NCBI GenBank assembly: GCA_018818785.1
Contig: JAHIRF010000006.1
Span: 223,636 to 287,635, forward strand
DNA length: 64,000 nucleotides
Reading direction: 5' to 3'
Source of the DNA: Thermoplasmatota archaeon
GTDB taxonomy: Archaea > Thermoplasmatota > Thermoplasmata > UBA10834
This document shows, piece after piece, positions 36,335 through 45,202 of the stretch (position 1 is its first letter; the number at the start of each line of letters is the position of its first letter). The notes under the pieces were generated by a model, which saw nothing but the letters and a program-made list of their open reading frames with translations, was not told the origin of the DNA and did no database searches. The translations under genes were made by a program, and so were the position numbers.

Positions 36335-37420
36335 TTGTCGACGAAGGAAAAGTGCATCTTTGCATCTATGAAGACAGAAGTGGATGCCGTTGTGCTCATG
36401 AATGGTACGGACCCGAACCTGGACACGAGCTTCTTCTATGCCACGGGCATTCCGAACGGCCTTTTCGAGGGATGCATAGCCATTGTCACCCCTAAGAAGA
36501 CCGAAGTGATCAGCTCGGAGCTGGAAGAACTCAGCGCAGTGACCTCGGGAGTCAGAACGGCGGTGTTCGAAAGTACTGAACACCGTACCAAGTTACTAGA
36601 AAGGAAGCTCAGGGGGTACCGGGCGATAGGCATCAACGCGCGTGAACTGACACACGCCAATTATCTCAAGATCAAGAAAGCGGCCAAGGGAATCAAGTTG
36701 CTCGATGTTTCACAGGACATCGAGAACGCTCGGATGCTGAAGCAGCCCGATGAAATCGTCAGGATCAAGAAAGCCTGCAAGATCGCGACATTGGTCGCCG
36801 ACAAGATACCGGAGATGGTCTCGGAAGGGGACACTGAGACCGAAGGGGCCGCGGAACTCAATCATATGATGATGAGGCTCGGAGCCACTGGACCGGCTTT
36901 CGTCACCGCAGTGGCTTTTGGTGCGAGTAGTGCTGAACCGCATTACTATCCCGGTCAGAAGAAGCTGAGGAAAGGACAATTCGCCTTGTTCGATTTTGGC
37001 GCTGAGTACAAGAGATATGTATCGGACGTGACCAGGACTTTCATATGTGGAGAGTCGAATCCAAGGCAGAGGGAGATGTACGAGACGGTCCTGGAAGCAC
37101 AGATGGCGGCCATCGACGCAATACATGCGGGTGTCAGTGGAAAGGAAGTGGATCTGGTGGCTAGGAGCATCATCGACAGGAGCAAGTTCAGAGGGCGGTT
37201 CATCCATAGCACGGGACACGGTCTGGGAATGTCCGTACATGATCCCGGGGCGATATCATACGCAAGGGACATGGTCCTTAAGGAAGGAATGGTCCTGACG
37301 GTCGAACCCGGAGTATATATAAAGGGGTTCGGTGGGGTGCGTATCGAGGACGATGTGCTGATCACAAAGAAGGGCTGCCAGATACTCACTCCGTGCACGA
37401 AGGAGTTCAGGAGCATCTAG
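36335..37420 (+). CDS. Xaa-Pro aminopeptidase/prolidase family (M24) peptidase
   Basis: A metal-dependent peptidase of the pita-bread fold. The five ligands are visible: FDFGAEYKRYVSDVTRTF (two Asp), HSTGHGLG (His), TVEPGVY (Glu) and VRIEDDVLI (Glu). The start is uncertain. The frame opens at TTG 36275 inside nadX, but a TATA-like TCTTATATCG at about 36296-36305 points to TTG 36335, giving 361 residues; ATG 36368 would cut into the N-terminal domain. Its stop overlaps the convergent membrane gene by 4 bp. Confidence 0.88.
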   Translation: MSTKEKCIFASMKTEVDAVVLMNGTDPNLDTSFFYATGIPNGLFEGCIAIVTPKKTEVISSELEELSAVTSGVRTAVFESTEHRTKLLERKLRGYRAIGINARELTHANYLKIKKAAKGIKLLDVSQDIENARMLKQPDEIVRIKKACKIATLVADKIPEMVSEGDTETEGAAELNHMMMRLGATGPAFVTAVAFGASSAEPHYYPGQKKLRKGQFALFDFGAEYKRYVSDVTRTFICGESNPRQREMYETVLEAQMAAIDAIHAGVSGKEVDLVARSIIDRSKFRGRFIHSTGHGLGMSVHDPGAISYARDMVLKEGMVLTVEPGVYIKGFGGVRIEDDVLITKKGCQILTPCTKEFRSI

Positions 37421-37800
37421 AAGATTGCCAGCATACGTATATCGAAGAATCGTTGCGCGATCTCTTCAACCAGATAGATTAGGATGACCCCTAGGAAAGA
37501 AATGACCAGAGAAGCAGCCCAATCATCGGAGACCGGAAGTTCCTCCACCAGGACGAATCTGACGACCACGACGAGCACTACGAAAGCGAACAACAACCCG
37601 AGGTCGCCGAAATCCGCCTCTGAGGCGATGTTTCTGAGAAGCGGAATCACCAGTACGGCCATGAAGGATACGAGCACGAGGCGTAGAGCATAAGATCCGT
37701 CCATCGACCAATCTCCGCCCACCAGAGACGCGCTGACGAAGAAGATCAGTGTCACGAGTATCAATGCTATGATCATTACGATAAGTTGCTCGATACTCAT
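37417..37800 (-). CDS. Small membrane protein, four predicted helices
   Basis: A 127-residue hydrophobic protein with membrane segments near residues 5-27, 38-56, 66-86 and 96-112, and charged loops. I do not recognise the family. It ends tail-to-tail with the M24 peptidase gene and is followed upstream by the pyruvate-kinase-like gene on the same strand. Confidence 0.65.
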   Translation of the reverse strand: MSIEQLIVMIIALILVTLIFFVSASLVGGDWSMDGSYALRLVLVSFMAVLVIPLLRNIASEADFGDLGLLFAFVVLVVVVRFVLVEELPVSDDWAASLVISFLGVILIYLVEEIAQRFFDIRMLAIF

Positions 37801-37838
37801 GGTCCTACCACTATTGGGACGACCGTCTCCAGCATATG

Positions 37839-38438
37839 TTACTTTCGCTTCCCCTTCCTCTTTACCCTTGGAATCGCCAGTATTTCACGTATTTCGAAGT
37901 CGAAGAAAGAGTTTGCATGCGCGGGCCTGACGATGCAGGCGGTATCTGCACCGGTGCCAGTGCCCCCGATGGCCATGACCTCGAGGTCCCCGCATGGAAT
38001 CGCACCATTATCGGCAGCCATCACGGTGATCTCGACACATACCTTGAGTCCTTGGCCGAAGAGTGCTCGCAACGATTCGGAAATCGCTTCAACCCGAGAT
38101 GCGCCACCTAGCTCTTTCGTGATGGAACGTTCGATGCCAGATAGCACGTGTGACGCCCTCACGATCCGAACGCCTTTGGACCGGAGTGAATCCTCGACAT
38201 CCTGTTCCATCTCGCATTCTCCCTCCGTCTTGAATCCGCAATGATGGGTGACGGCGACGACATTGATTGGCCTGTCCCCAACTCTGGAAAGCAACCTCTC
38301 GACAGTATACCCGGAATTGCTGGCGACGACAATGTGTGTGATGCCACCGAGCTCCAACCGTCTGGTCACGGCGTCCATGACCTGATCGGTATTTCTCTTG
38401 CCAGGCGAATCGAAATATCGAATGGTCGAATCAATCAT
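37839..38438 (-). CDS. Pyruvate kinase C-terminal-domain-like protein
   Basis: A 199-residue stand-alone homologue of the pyruvate kinase alpha/beta (C-terminal) domain (COG1751 type). It contains ITHIVVASNSGYTVERLLSR, AVTHHCGF, a C-terminal MAIGGTGTGADTACIVRPA and ends with a basic tail. It lacks the catalytic barrel, so it cannot be pyruvate kinase. These stand-alone domains may bind nucleotides or sugar phosphates; the function is unknown. Confidence 0.8.
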   Translation of the reverse strand: MIDSTIRYFDSPGKRNTDQVMDAVTRRLELGGITHIVVASNSGYTVERLLSRVGDRPINVVAVTHHCGFKTEGECEMEQDVEDSLRSKGVRIVRASHVLSGIERSITKELGGASRVEAISESLRALFGQGLKVCVEITVMAADNGAIPCGDLEVMAIGGTGTGADTACIVRPAHANSFFDFEIREILAIPRVKRKGKRK

Positions 38439-38534
38439 GTGAGTGAAAGGGGATCCAATCAGATATGAACATTGCGCAAGCCAGTCGGTATTTGAGATAA
38501 CGCTTATCTACGGAGAATCGATTAAGGGGGTTAC

Positions 38535-39542
38535 GTGGCCATATTCTTCAACGAGGAATTCTACGGACATGTGCAGGACCCATTCCACCCTGAATCACCA
38601 GAGAGACTACGTGGGATAGTGCAGAAGTTGAAAGCCCACGATCTGTGGGGGGATGTAAGGGCGTCGAAGATGGGACAGAGGGCACACCTTGAACTCGTCC
38701 ATGATAGAGATTATATCGACTTCATCGAGACCTGCGGCGAATGCAGCCTGACCATGGACACCAGGGTCCATCACGAGACCTATGCAATAGCCGCCCTGTC
38801 CGCTGAGTGCGCGATCGATGCTGTGCGGTTCTCCAAGGAATCTGGAAAACCAGCCCTGGCGATGACGAGGCCTCCTGGCCACCATTCAGGACAGAACTAT
38901 GGGATGGGATTCTGCTATTTCAACAACATATCGATAGCTGCAAAGTATCTTCTTAAGAATGGGGATAGAAAGATCGCCATCGTCGATTTGGATGTCCATC
39001 ACGGAAACGGGACGGAGCAGATATTCGCTAGCGACCCTCAGGTCCTTTACATATCCACGCATCAGATGGGCATCTTCCCAGGAACTGGAAATGTGGATTT
39101 CGTCGGCAAAGGGGAAGGAAAGGGGTTCAACTTCAACATGCCATTCCCGTCTGGATGTGGAGACTCCACATACGATGTGGCTTACAGCGATTTCTTGAAG
39201 CCGGTACTGGAACAGTTCGACCCAGATGCGATACTAGTGAGCCTGGGAGTGGATAACCACTACAGGGACCCTCTCGCATCCCTCAGCCTGTCTTCGGATG
39301 GACATGTACGACAGGTCAAGAGCCTTTTGGAGCTGGCCAAGAGCTGCAGAAACAGGGTCACGTTCATGCTCGAGGGGGGGTATGATGTACCTTCACTGGC
39401 GGAAGTGGTTGCAGGAGCCTATGGCGCAATGCAAGGAATCGAGGTGCCACTGGACTTCATGGACATGATAGACAATAGTTGCCTCGGACGCAACGTGATT
39501 GAACGATGCAAACGCAACGCGTCCGAGTATTGGGACCTATGA
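38535..39542 (+). CDS. Histone deacetylase/AcuC-family amidohydrolase
   Basis: A zinc-dependent deacylase of 335 residues. The family motifs are RPPGHHSGQNYGMGFCYFNN split at residues 112-131, the zinc ligands DLDVHHGNGTEQ, and VSLGVDNHYRDPL. In archaea such enzymes act on acetylated lysines of chromatin proteins or on polyamines; the substrate here is unknown. GTG 38535 follows AGGGGGTTAC. It is convergent with the CBS gene (3 bp apart). Confidence 0.92.
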   Translation: MAIFFNEEFYGHVQDPFHPESPERLRGIVQKLKAHDLWGDVRASKMGQRAHLELVHDRDYIDFIETCGECSLTMDTRVHHETYAIAALSAECAIDAVRFSKESGKPALAMTRPPGHHSGQNYGMGFCYFNNISIAAKYLLKNGDRKIAIVDLDVHHGNGTEQIFASDPQVLYISTHQMGIFPGTGNVDFVGKGEGKGFNFNMPFPSGCGDSTYDVAYSDFLKPVLEQFDPDAILVSLGVDNHYRDPLASLSLSSDGHVRQVKSLLELAKSCRNRVTFMLEGGYDVPSLAEVVAGAYGAMQGIEVPLDFMDMIDNSCLGRNVIERCKRNASEYWDL

Positions 39543-39545
39543 CTT

Positions 39546-40700
39546 CTATTTCCGTTTCTTGACCAGGTCGAGCCGCTTCTCGTGATCCCTCTTGACATTC
39601 TTCTCGAGTGTGTTGAGCAGTTCGTCCGCAGCCTTGTATAAATCCCAATCAACAATCTTGCCGTAGTACATGTTCTTCGCAGTGGTGAGTCTTGCACCCA
39701 GGCCGTACTTGCTCTTCAAGCCTTCCGGATGGTGTACGCTCGCATGGAGGGTGAACACCCGGGGTGATTCGAACCTATCAATCCGCTTCATGGCTTTACC
39801 AATGAGTTCGTAGAGAACGTCGTACACCTCTGGATCATCGAAGTCGAGGCCAGTTATCTGGACATAGACGCCCTCTCTCGGCTTGAGACTGATGACCTGC
39901 TCCATCAGGTCGAACTGGGACACGACCCCGATGAGCTTGTTCCCATCAGTAACGAACAGAGTGGACAGGTTCTTCTTGAGCATGATTGAGACCGCCTTCT
40001 CGACGGTATCTGTGGGGGAGATGTAGACAGGGGATCGGTTCATGACGCTCCCCACTCGAATGTCAGCAGCCTCCCGGTCCGAGCCCTTGATCTCATTCGG
40101 AGGCTTCGAAGCCTTTGGCGACCACATCACGTCCATGATCTCGGTCATGCCTATGGCACCGATCAAAAGACCGATATCATCGACGACTGGCAACCCCTTT
40201 TCATCCAAGCCCTTCATGATGATCTGGGCCTTTCGGATGGTCTCCTTCTCTGTGACTGACTGAGGAGTCTTGCTCATGAAATCCTGGACCTGACGGCCTT
40301 TCAATTCATCGACCTGCGGCAGGATCCTTACGATGTCTGTCCTTGACAGGAAACCGACCATCTTGCGGTTCCTGACTACAGGGGCCCCGCGGACACCGGC
40401 CAACATCAGTTCCTCGGCCGCATGCAGTATGCTCATGTCTTCCTCCAGATTCGGACAGGGGATCATGATATGCTCGACTTTTGCCGTCAGCGGAACGTTC
40501 CTCCGAGCCAATAGAGCCTTGTAGCTAATCAGACCCAGCGGTTTGCCGCCCTCTACAATGGGTATCTCCCGGACCTTGTTCTTCCTCATCTTCGATATCA
40601 TTTGGGAAACGGTCTCTCCCTTGTCTGCGGTCAACGGAGACTGGGTCATTATGTCCTTCACGAGTAACTTGTCTATCGCAATAGCCTTCAAATCAAACAC
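39546..40700 (-). CDS. Four-CBS-domain protein fused to an HPF/S30AE-like domain
   Basis: A 384-residue protein with four CBS motifs (about residues 10-65, 72-130, 140-195 and 215-275), which bind adenine nucleotides. The last 110 residues resemble the ribosome hibernation factor (HPF/S30AE) fold: VFTLHASVHHPEG followed by a helix DLYKAADELLNTLEKNVKR very like HPF. The likely role is an energy-sensing ribosome-binding protein; this is inference. It starts at GTG 40700 and is divergent from the pgk leader. The HPF-like assignment is by sequence pattern and should be tested structurally. Confidence 0.8.
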   Translation of the reverse strand: MFDLKAIAIDKLLVKDIMTQSPLTADKGETVSQMISKMRKNKVREIPIVEGGKPLGLISYKALLARRNVPLTAKVEHIMIPCPNLEEDMSILHAAEELMLAGVRGAPVVRNRKMVGFLSRTDIVRILPQVDELKGRQVQDFMSKTPQSVTEKETIRKAQIIMKGLDEKGLPVVDDIGLLIGAIGMTEIMDVMWSPKASKPPNEIKGSDREAADIRVGSVMNRSPVYISPTDTVEKAVSIMLKKNLSTLFVTDGNKLIGVVSQFDLMEQVISLKPREGVYVQITGLDFDDPEVYDVLYELIGKAMKRIDRFESPRVFTLHASVHHPEGLKSKYGLGARLTTAKNMYYGKIVDWDLYKAADELLNTLEKNVKRDHEKRLDLVKKRK

Positions 40701-40815
40701 TCCATTCTTGAATCATTGTGGCAAAAACAGCTGTTGAACGTATCCACATTTACCAATCGCCACTCCCCATCTAAATACTTTCTATCTGCTTCCTCTCGCT
40801 GATAGTAACGCCAAG

Positions 40816-40826
40816 GATTTATATGG
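40816..40826 (+). promoter_or_regulatory. TATA box of pgk leader transcript
   Basis: GATTTATATGG lies with its centre about 27 nt before the ATG at 40849. Transcription is therefore expected to begin at or close to the first base of the leader open frame. Confidence 0.55.
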
Positions 40827-40848
40827 AACGTTCATTGTGGTACACCAG

Positions 40849-40902
40849 ATGATTTCCGCAGTCTGCTCCGGGTCTGCCGGAGCATGGGGGCTTCGGTGTT
40901 GA
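40849..40902 (+). CDS. 17-residue leader open frame upstream of pgk
   Basis: A short frame, ATG 40849 to TGA 40900-40902, encodes 17 residues with two cysteines and one tryptophan. It starts about where transcription is predicted to start. It contains a perfect 8-bp hairpin, TGCTCCGG-GTCTG-CCGGAGCA (40864-40884). It could be a leaderless regulatory peptide acting on the downstream pgk, or the hairpin could be the functional part and the frame chance. No run of one amino acid codon suggests classic attenuation. Confidence 0.35.
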   Translation: MISAVCSGSAGAWGLRC

Positions 40903-41006
40903 AGAGCGTTTCAGGAGGTTCGGCGCACAAGCGCGGGCCGATTCACGCGGGCGACGGACGTCGCAAGGAAATGGTCTCCGACAGGACGTGTGAAGGAGCG
41001 AGTCGG

Positions 41007-42230
41007 ATGGGATTTCATACACTGGACGACTTTGATCTGAAAGGCAAGAAGGTGCTTCTCAGAGTCGACATCAATTCACCTGTGAATGAAAAGACCCTGA
41101 TGCTCGAGGATGGGTCGAAGATATTGTCTTCCGTCCCCACCATCAGAGAGCTGCTCGATCGTGGAGCCAAGGTTGTTGTCCTGGCCCATCAGGGAAGGCC
41201 TGGCGATTATGATTTCATACCATTGAACGAGCACGCGAACTTCCTTACCAGGTATCTCGGAAGGAAGGTGAAATATGTCGATGATTTATTTGGCGGATAC
41301 GCCCAGAAGGTCATAGACAGCATAACCGAAGGCGAGTGCGTCCTGATGAAGAATGTCAGATTCTTCTCGGAAGAGCAACTCAGTCGAACCCCTGACGAGC
41401 ATGCTCAATCTGAACTCGTGAAGGAGCTCTCACCAAGGTTCGATTTATTCGTCAATGATGCTTTCGCATCATCCCATAGGACTCACGCATCGCTGGTCGG
41501 ATTTGCGAGTGCGATGCCTTCTGCCGCTGGGAGACTCCTCGAAAAGGAAGTATTGACTCTGACAGAGGTATTCCAGAATCCTAAGAGACCATCGACTTAC
41601 ATATTCGGAGGCAAGAAGCTCTCCGATGCGCTGCAGGCGATCTCCAAGCTTGTCGAGGAGGACAGCGTGGACCACGTCTTGGTGGCAGGACTTGCAGGTT
41701 ATGGATTCCTATGGTGTCTCGGGAAGAGAGTAGGCTCGAGAACAGAGGGATTGATAGAGAGGGATGTAGCAGGATCCGAGGTCGCTGAATCTGCGAGGAG
41801 ACTCTACGAAAAGCATTCGGAGAAGATCATCCTACCATCAGATGCTGCAATAGACGTCGAAGGGGAACGGGCGGAGTTCGAGATCGATGGACTCCCTGTC
41901 GATGCCGGGGTCCTTGACATAGGATCCAAGACCATCGCCGCATACTCTGCAATCATACTCAAATCGAAGACTATATTCCTATCCGGACCTCCAGGAGTCT
42001 TCGAGAGGGAGGCCTTCGCGACTGGGACAAAGGCGATCTACGAAGCGATGGTGGAATCAGGGGCTTTCTCAGTCATAGGTGGAGGGCATTCAAGCGCGGC
42101 GGCCAACAAGCTAGGCCTCATGGACAGATTCTCGTATTGCAGCACGGGAGGAGGTGCCCTGGAACGGTTCATGCTGGGCAGACCGATGCCCGTCCTGGAG
42201 GCACTGAGGCTCTCCGCGAAGAAATTCTAG
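41007..42230 (+). CDS. pgk: Phosphoglycerate kinase, archaeal type
   Basis: A glycolytic/gluconeogenic enzyme that interconverts 1,3-bisphosphoglycerate and 3-phosphoglycerate. The 407-residue protein has LLRVDINSPVN, VVLAHQGRPG, FVNDAFASSHR and the nucleotide-binding VIGGGHSSAAANK. ATG 41007 with GGAG at 40995-40998 gives the family N-terminus (MGFHTLDDFDLKGKKVLLRVD); in-frame upstream codons from 40884 have no homology. The gene has a leader of about 158 nt, long for this window. It is convergent and overlapping by 4 bp with a GfcR-like regulator, a group known in haloarchaea to control sugar metabolism genes. Confidence 0.95.
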   Translation: MGFHTLDDFDLKGKKVLLRVDINSPVNEKTLMLEDGSKILSSVPTIRELLDRGAKVVVLAHQGRPGDYDFIPLNEHANFLTRYLGRKVKYVDDLFGGYAQKVIDSITEGECVLMKNVRFFSEEQLSRTPDEHAQSELVKELSPRFDLFVNDAFASSHRTHASLVGFASAMPSAAGRLLEKEVLTLTEVFQNPKRPSTYIFGGKKLSDALQAISKLVEEDSVDHVLVAGLAGYGFLWCLGKRVGSRTEGLIERDVAGSEVAESARRLYEKHSEKIILPSDAAIDVEGERAEFEIDGLPVDAGVLDIGSKTIAAYSAIILKSKTIFLSGPPGVFEREAFATGTKAIYEAMVESGAFSVIGGGHSSAAANKLGLMDRFSYCSTGGGALERFMLGRPMPVLEALRLSAKKF

Positions 42231-42865
42231 TCGTACGGGAAGCCTTTCTTGGCAGCTCCTCCGAGGATCGTACCGCCGAGAGATCTCGATCGGATGAGCC
42301 CTCTGAGCGGCACACCATCGATCTCGTTCAAGCTGCTCTTGTTCACGATGACAAGGACCAGGACCGGATCTCCTCCAGCCTCGCGGATATCTGTTATGGC
42401 GCCTTTGATCGTCGCGCCGGTACTGAGGACATCGTCTATGACGATGATCTTCTTGCCATCACCTGGAGATGCGAAGTTCGAACTGAAAGCTCCGCCGGAC
42501 TCCGTCTCCGAATGCGGCCGATATACCCCGAAATCGAGACCCATTGTCTCAGAAAGCTTTGTGGCGAATGGGATTCCGTTGATTGATATACCCAGGACCA
42601 CATCGGCCAGTTTGTCCCTCTTCGAGAGTTCCTCAAGGGCTATGTCCGCAAGCATTTCAGACAGGAGTCCTATCCTGTATCCTGACACTCCGATGGATCT
42701 CCATCCGATCTTCACATCGGATGGCGGCAATCCTTCGGCTCCGTATTCAATCAGATAGTTGACTGTATCAATCGAAAGGTGCAATTCATCTGCAATCTCC
42801 CTCACACTCAAGCCCTTCTTCCTGAGCACTTTGGCGTTGGCGGCTAGCTCCTTCACATCTACCAT
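42227..42865 (-). CDS. GfcR-like transcription regulator (HTH plus phosphoribosyltransferase-like domain)
   Basis: A 212-residue protein with an N-terminal helix-turn-helix (LSVREIADELHLSIDTVNYLI, about residues 19-39 by parts) and an orotate-phosphoribosyltransferase-like domain with the PRPP loop IIVIDDVLSTGATI. This architecture is that of archaeal GfcR/PurR-type regulators rather than PyrE. In Haloferax GfcR activates sugar-degradation genes; here it sits end-to-end with pgk, overlapping by 4 bp. Whether it regulates pgk is inference. Confidence 0.85.
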   Translation of the reverse strand: MVDVKELAANAKVLRKKGLSVREIADELHLSIDTVNYLIEYGAEGLPPSDVKIGWRSIGVSGYRIGLLSEMLADIALEELSKRDKLADVVLGISINGIPFATKLSETMGLDFGVYRPHSETESGGAFSSNFASPGDGKKIIVIDDVLSTGATIKGAITDIREAGGDPVLVLVIVNKSSLNEIDGVPLRGLIRSRSLGGTILGGAAKKGFPYD

Positions 42866-42892
42866 CTTACCACGGTGCGGAAGAGTAGCTTG

Positions 42893-43807
42893 TTACGATA
42901 TTAACCTTTCTCCACGGACGATAGCCAGCGATTCAACCATAGCCAATAATGTGCGATTAAGGGGTGCAGGAACGGCAAGGGATGAGGCGTACTTGCACAT
43001 GATGCCAGTTATATGAGATATCTCGGTTCTTCTGCCCATCTCGACATCCCTCAACATACTAGACCTGTTTGAGGACGTTCCCATTACCACTTGATGTACT
43101 CGCTCAGTCAGAGATCCATGTGGGAGGGGTATCCCGGCCGCATTGGAGATGGCGACGCATTCCGAGCATACTTCATCCATCAAGCGAGATATAACATCGC
43201 TATCCAACAGAGCGCCGTTCGAGACGCGCAATACCGCAGTCAGAGGGTTTATCGAAGCGCTCACGATCGCCTTGGACCATATCTCCTCAATCACATTCTC
43301 GTTGGTGGTCGTCGGGATCCCTGATTGGGATAGTGCATCGGCGATCTTACGCGCGCCATCTGGGTCGATATCGGACCCAATCACCGTCCGGCCTAACCCA
43401 GAGAGTCGAACAGTGCCAGGTGATTCGAGCATCGCTCCCATGGTCGTCGATCCGCCAAAGGCCTTCGCACCTTTCCAGGACCTCAATGCTTCGAGATTCC
43501 CCAGGCCATTCTGTAGTGTGAGCACCATGGTGTCCTCCCCGATCACAGATCGACAGATAGCGATGGCAGATTCTGTATCGTATGCCTTGACTGCCATTAT
43601 CAGCAAGTCTGGCTGAGAAATATCGTCAAGTGCGGTCCTCGCATCCAGGTGGACGGATATATCTCGACCACCCATGATTCTCAATCCGCCGTTAGTGATC
43701 GCAGCGATGTGAGGATCCCTACCTACCAGGGTAAGCTCGTGCTTCGAGGATAACAAACCTCCAATCGCACTGCCCAGGGAGCCCGCACCAAATACACAGA
43801 TACGCAT
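42893..43807 (-). CDS. Ketopantoate reductase family (PanE/ApbA)
   Basis: A 304-residue NADPH-dependent reductase of ketopantoate, a step to coenzyme A. The Rossmann motif ICVFGAGSLGSAIGG begins at residue 3, and the catalytic Lys lies in IEEIWSKAIVSASINPLTAV, the family block. In archaea coenzyme A synthesis often uses this enzyme. It lies 27 bp from the GfcR-like gene on the same strand. Confidence 0.88.
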   Translation of the reverse strand: MRICVFGAGSLGSAIGGLLSSKHELTLVGRDPHIAAITNGGLRIMGGRDISVHLDARTALDDISQPDLLIMAVKAYDTESAIAICRSVIGEDTMVLTLQNGLGNLEALRSWKGAKAFGGSTTMGAMLESPGTVRLSGLGRTVIGSDIDPDGARKIADALSQSGIPTTTNENVIEEIWSKAIVSASINPLTAVLRVSNGALLDSDVISRLMDEVCSECVAISNAAGIPLPHGSLTERVHQVVMGTSSNRSSMLRDVEMGRRTEISHITGIMCKYASSLAVPAPLNRTLLAMVESLAIVRGERLIS

Positions 43808-43911
43808 CGATTGACACCCACTGTGACCCGTCTATTTGTGAGTTTTTGCCCGACGCGCATTGTCCGCGGCTGTATGAGCTAGCCTCGCGGGCTCAAATAC
43901 ATGATGTACTG

Positions 43912-44222
43912 TCATTTTCTTGACAACGGCCATTGCTTGTTCTGAGATATGCCATCACCTGCAGATACGTATATCGGTCTTCCCGACCCGCTCGTGGAAT
44001 ATTCATAGCCGAAGACCCCGTTATTCAGCCAGACTTCTCGGGGGTTCTTGCATGCCCTCCCGCAGAGGGTTCCATCGAGCAGCTTCTTGGCAACTCCTAT
44101 TGTCAGGATCCCCCCCATTCCAAGCATGCATGACAGGCAATGTCAAATCGCTCAGGGTGGAGTGTACCATCCCTGTCATAGATGAGAACTGTCCGTTCAT
44201 TCAATGGTTCAGATAGCGGCAT
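43912..44222 (-). pseudogene. Possible small gene interrupted at a G7 run
   Basis: Two minus-strand frames meet at a run of seven G (44111-44117). The first, from ATG 44222, reads MPLSEPLNERT...CHACLEWGG and stops soon after; the second continues as ILTIGVAKKLL...GSGRPIYVSAG and stops at 43912. One added G would fuse them into a protein of about 104 residues with several cysteines. It may be a frameshifted gene, a sequencing error or two chance frames. It fills part of the 500-bp gap between panE-like and the prepilin peptidase gene; the rest of the gap holds nothing recognisable. Confidence 0.3.
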
Positions 44223-44308
44223 GATTGGATTATGATAGTCGAATCGGACAATCAGATTTGCGAATGCAATCTCGAATGACTTAAGTATGGAAATAATAAT
44301 GCTCTCGC

Positions 44309-45202
44309 GTGGACGATACAACATTCATAACTATCATCCAAATAATCGCAACAGGTTCTATCCTTGGGTACGCATCATATCTCGATTTTAAGACAAGAAG
44401 AGTCAGCAACCGATTCTGGATAGTTCTGTCGGTGATCGCTATCGCCATCCTCTCGTTGAGGATGGTCATCGAAGAGGTGCGGCTTGAATATCTCCTGATA
44501 TTGGTACCTATCCTTGCCATTCTCGCCGATGTCTACATCGATTTCCGAGACGATAGCCCATTGGCAGGACTCGCCCCATTGCTCGAATATGGCTGCGCAA
44601 TCGCATCCACGATCATCCTTGCATACATGTGGAGAGATGACGAATATTTCCTCCATCTGATGACAATCCCTGTGATGATGTTCGCGATAATAGTGATGTA
44701 CGCCTTCGACATCATCCGCGGAGGAGCGGATGCGAAGGCCTTGATTGCGCTCTCGATCATGTTCCCATTCTACCCTCAGATCGACATCTTCCCGATAATT
44801 GCATTGGGAGATTGGTATACCGAGGTCTTCTTCCCGTTCTCGTTCATCGTCCTTGTAAATGCAGCGATTCTGGTCGCGTTCCTGCCAATCCTATTCGTTG
44901 TGAAGAATATCGCATCTAGAGAATTCGAGATACCATATGCGTTCCTCGGGTACAAGATGGATGCAGATGAAATCCGTGGAAAACATGTCTGGCTCATGGA
45001 ACATATCGTCGATGGAAACCATGTGCGACATACAAAACCGCGGAGAAAGGAAGAACTTGAATCAGAGGTTGAGCTACTGGTCGCCGCCGGTCATGAACGT
45101 CTCTGGATCACTCCAAAGGTGCCTTTCATCATCCCGATATTCGCAAGCTTGGTGTTCACGACAATCGTGGGCAACATACTTCTACCCATCATGAACCTCT
45201 GA
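44309..45202 (+). CDS. Archaeal prepilin/preflagellin peptidase (PibD/FlaK-type)
   Basis: A membrane aspartyl protease of the A24 family that cleaves class III signal peptides of pilins and archaellins. The 297-residue protein has about six membrane helices. The first catalytic Asp is Asp26 in SYLDFKTRRVSN and the second is Asp141 in IIRGGADAKAL (GxGD-like). The C-terminal part has a large soluble loop before a last membrane helix. GTG 44309 opens the frame. It overlaps tail-to-tail with the glycosylase gene by 21 bp. Confidence 0.9.
   Translation: MDDTTFITIIQIIATGSILGYASYLDFKTRRVSNRFWIVLSVIAIAILSLRMVIEEVRLEYLLILVPILAILADVYIDFRDDSPLAGLAPLLEYGCAIASTIILAYMWRDDEYFLHLMTIPVMMFAIIVMYAFDIIRGGADAKALIALSIMFPFYPQIDIFPIIALGDWYTEVFFPFSFIVLVNAAILVAFLPILFVVKNIASREFEIPYAFLGYKMDADEIRGKHVWLMEHIVDGNHVRHTKPRRKEELESEVELLVAAGHERLWITPKVPFIIPIFASLVFTTIVGNILLPIMNL

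Noticed and set aside
40884-41006. An in-frame extension of pgk by 41 residues
   Set aside because: No similarity to PGK, and ATG 41007 has a good ribosome site and the family N-terminus; the extension overlaps the leader hairpin.
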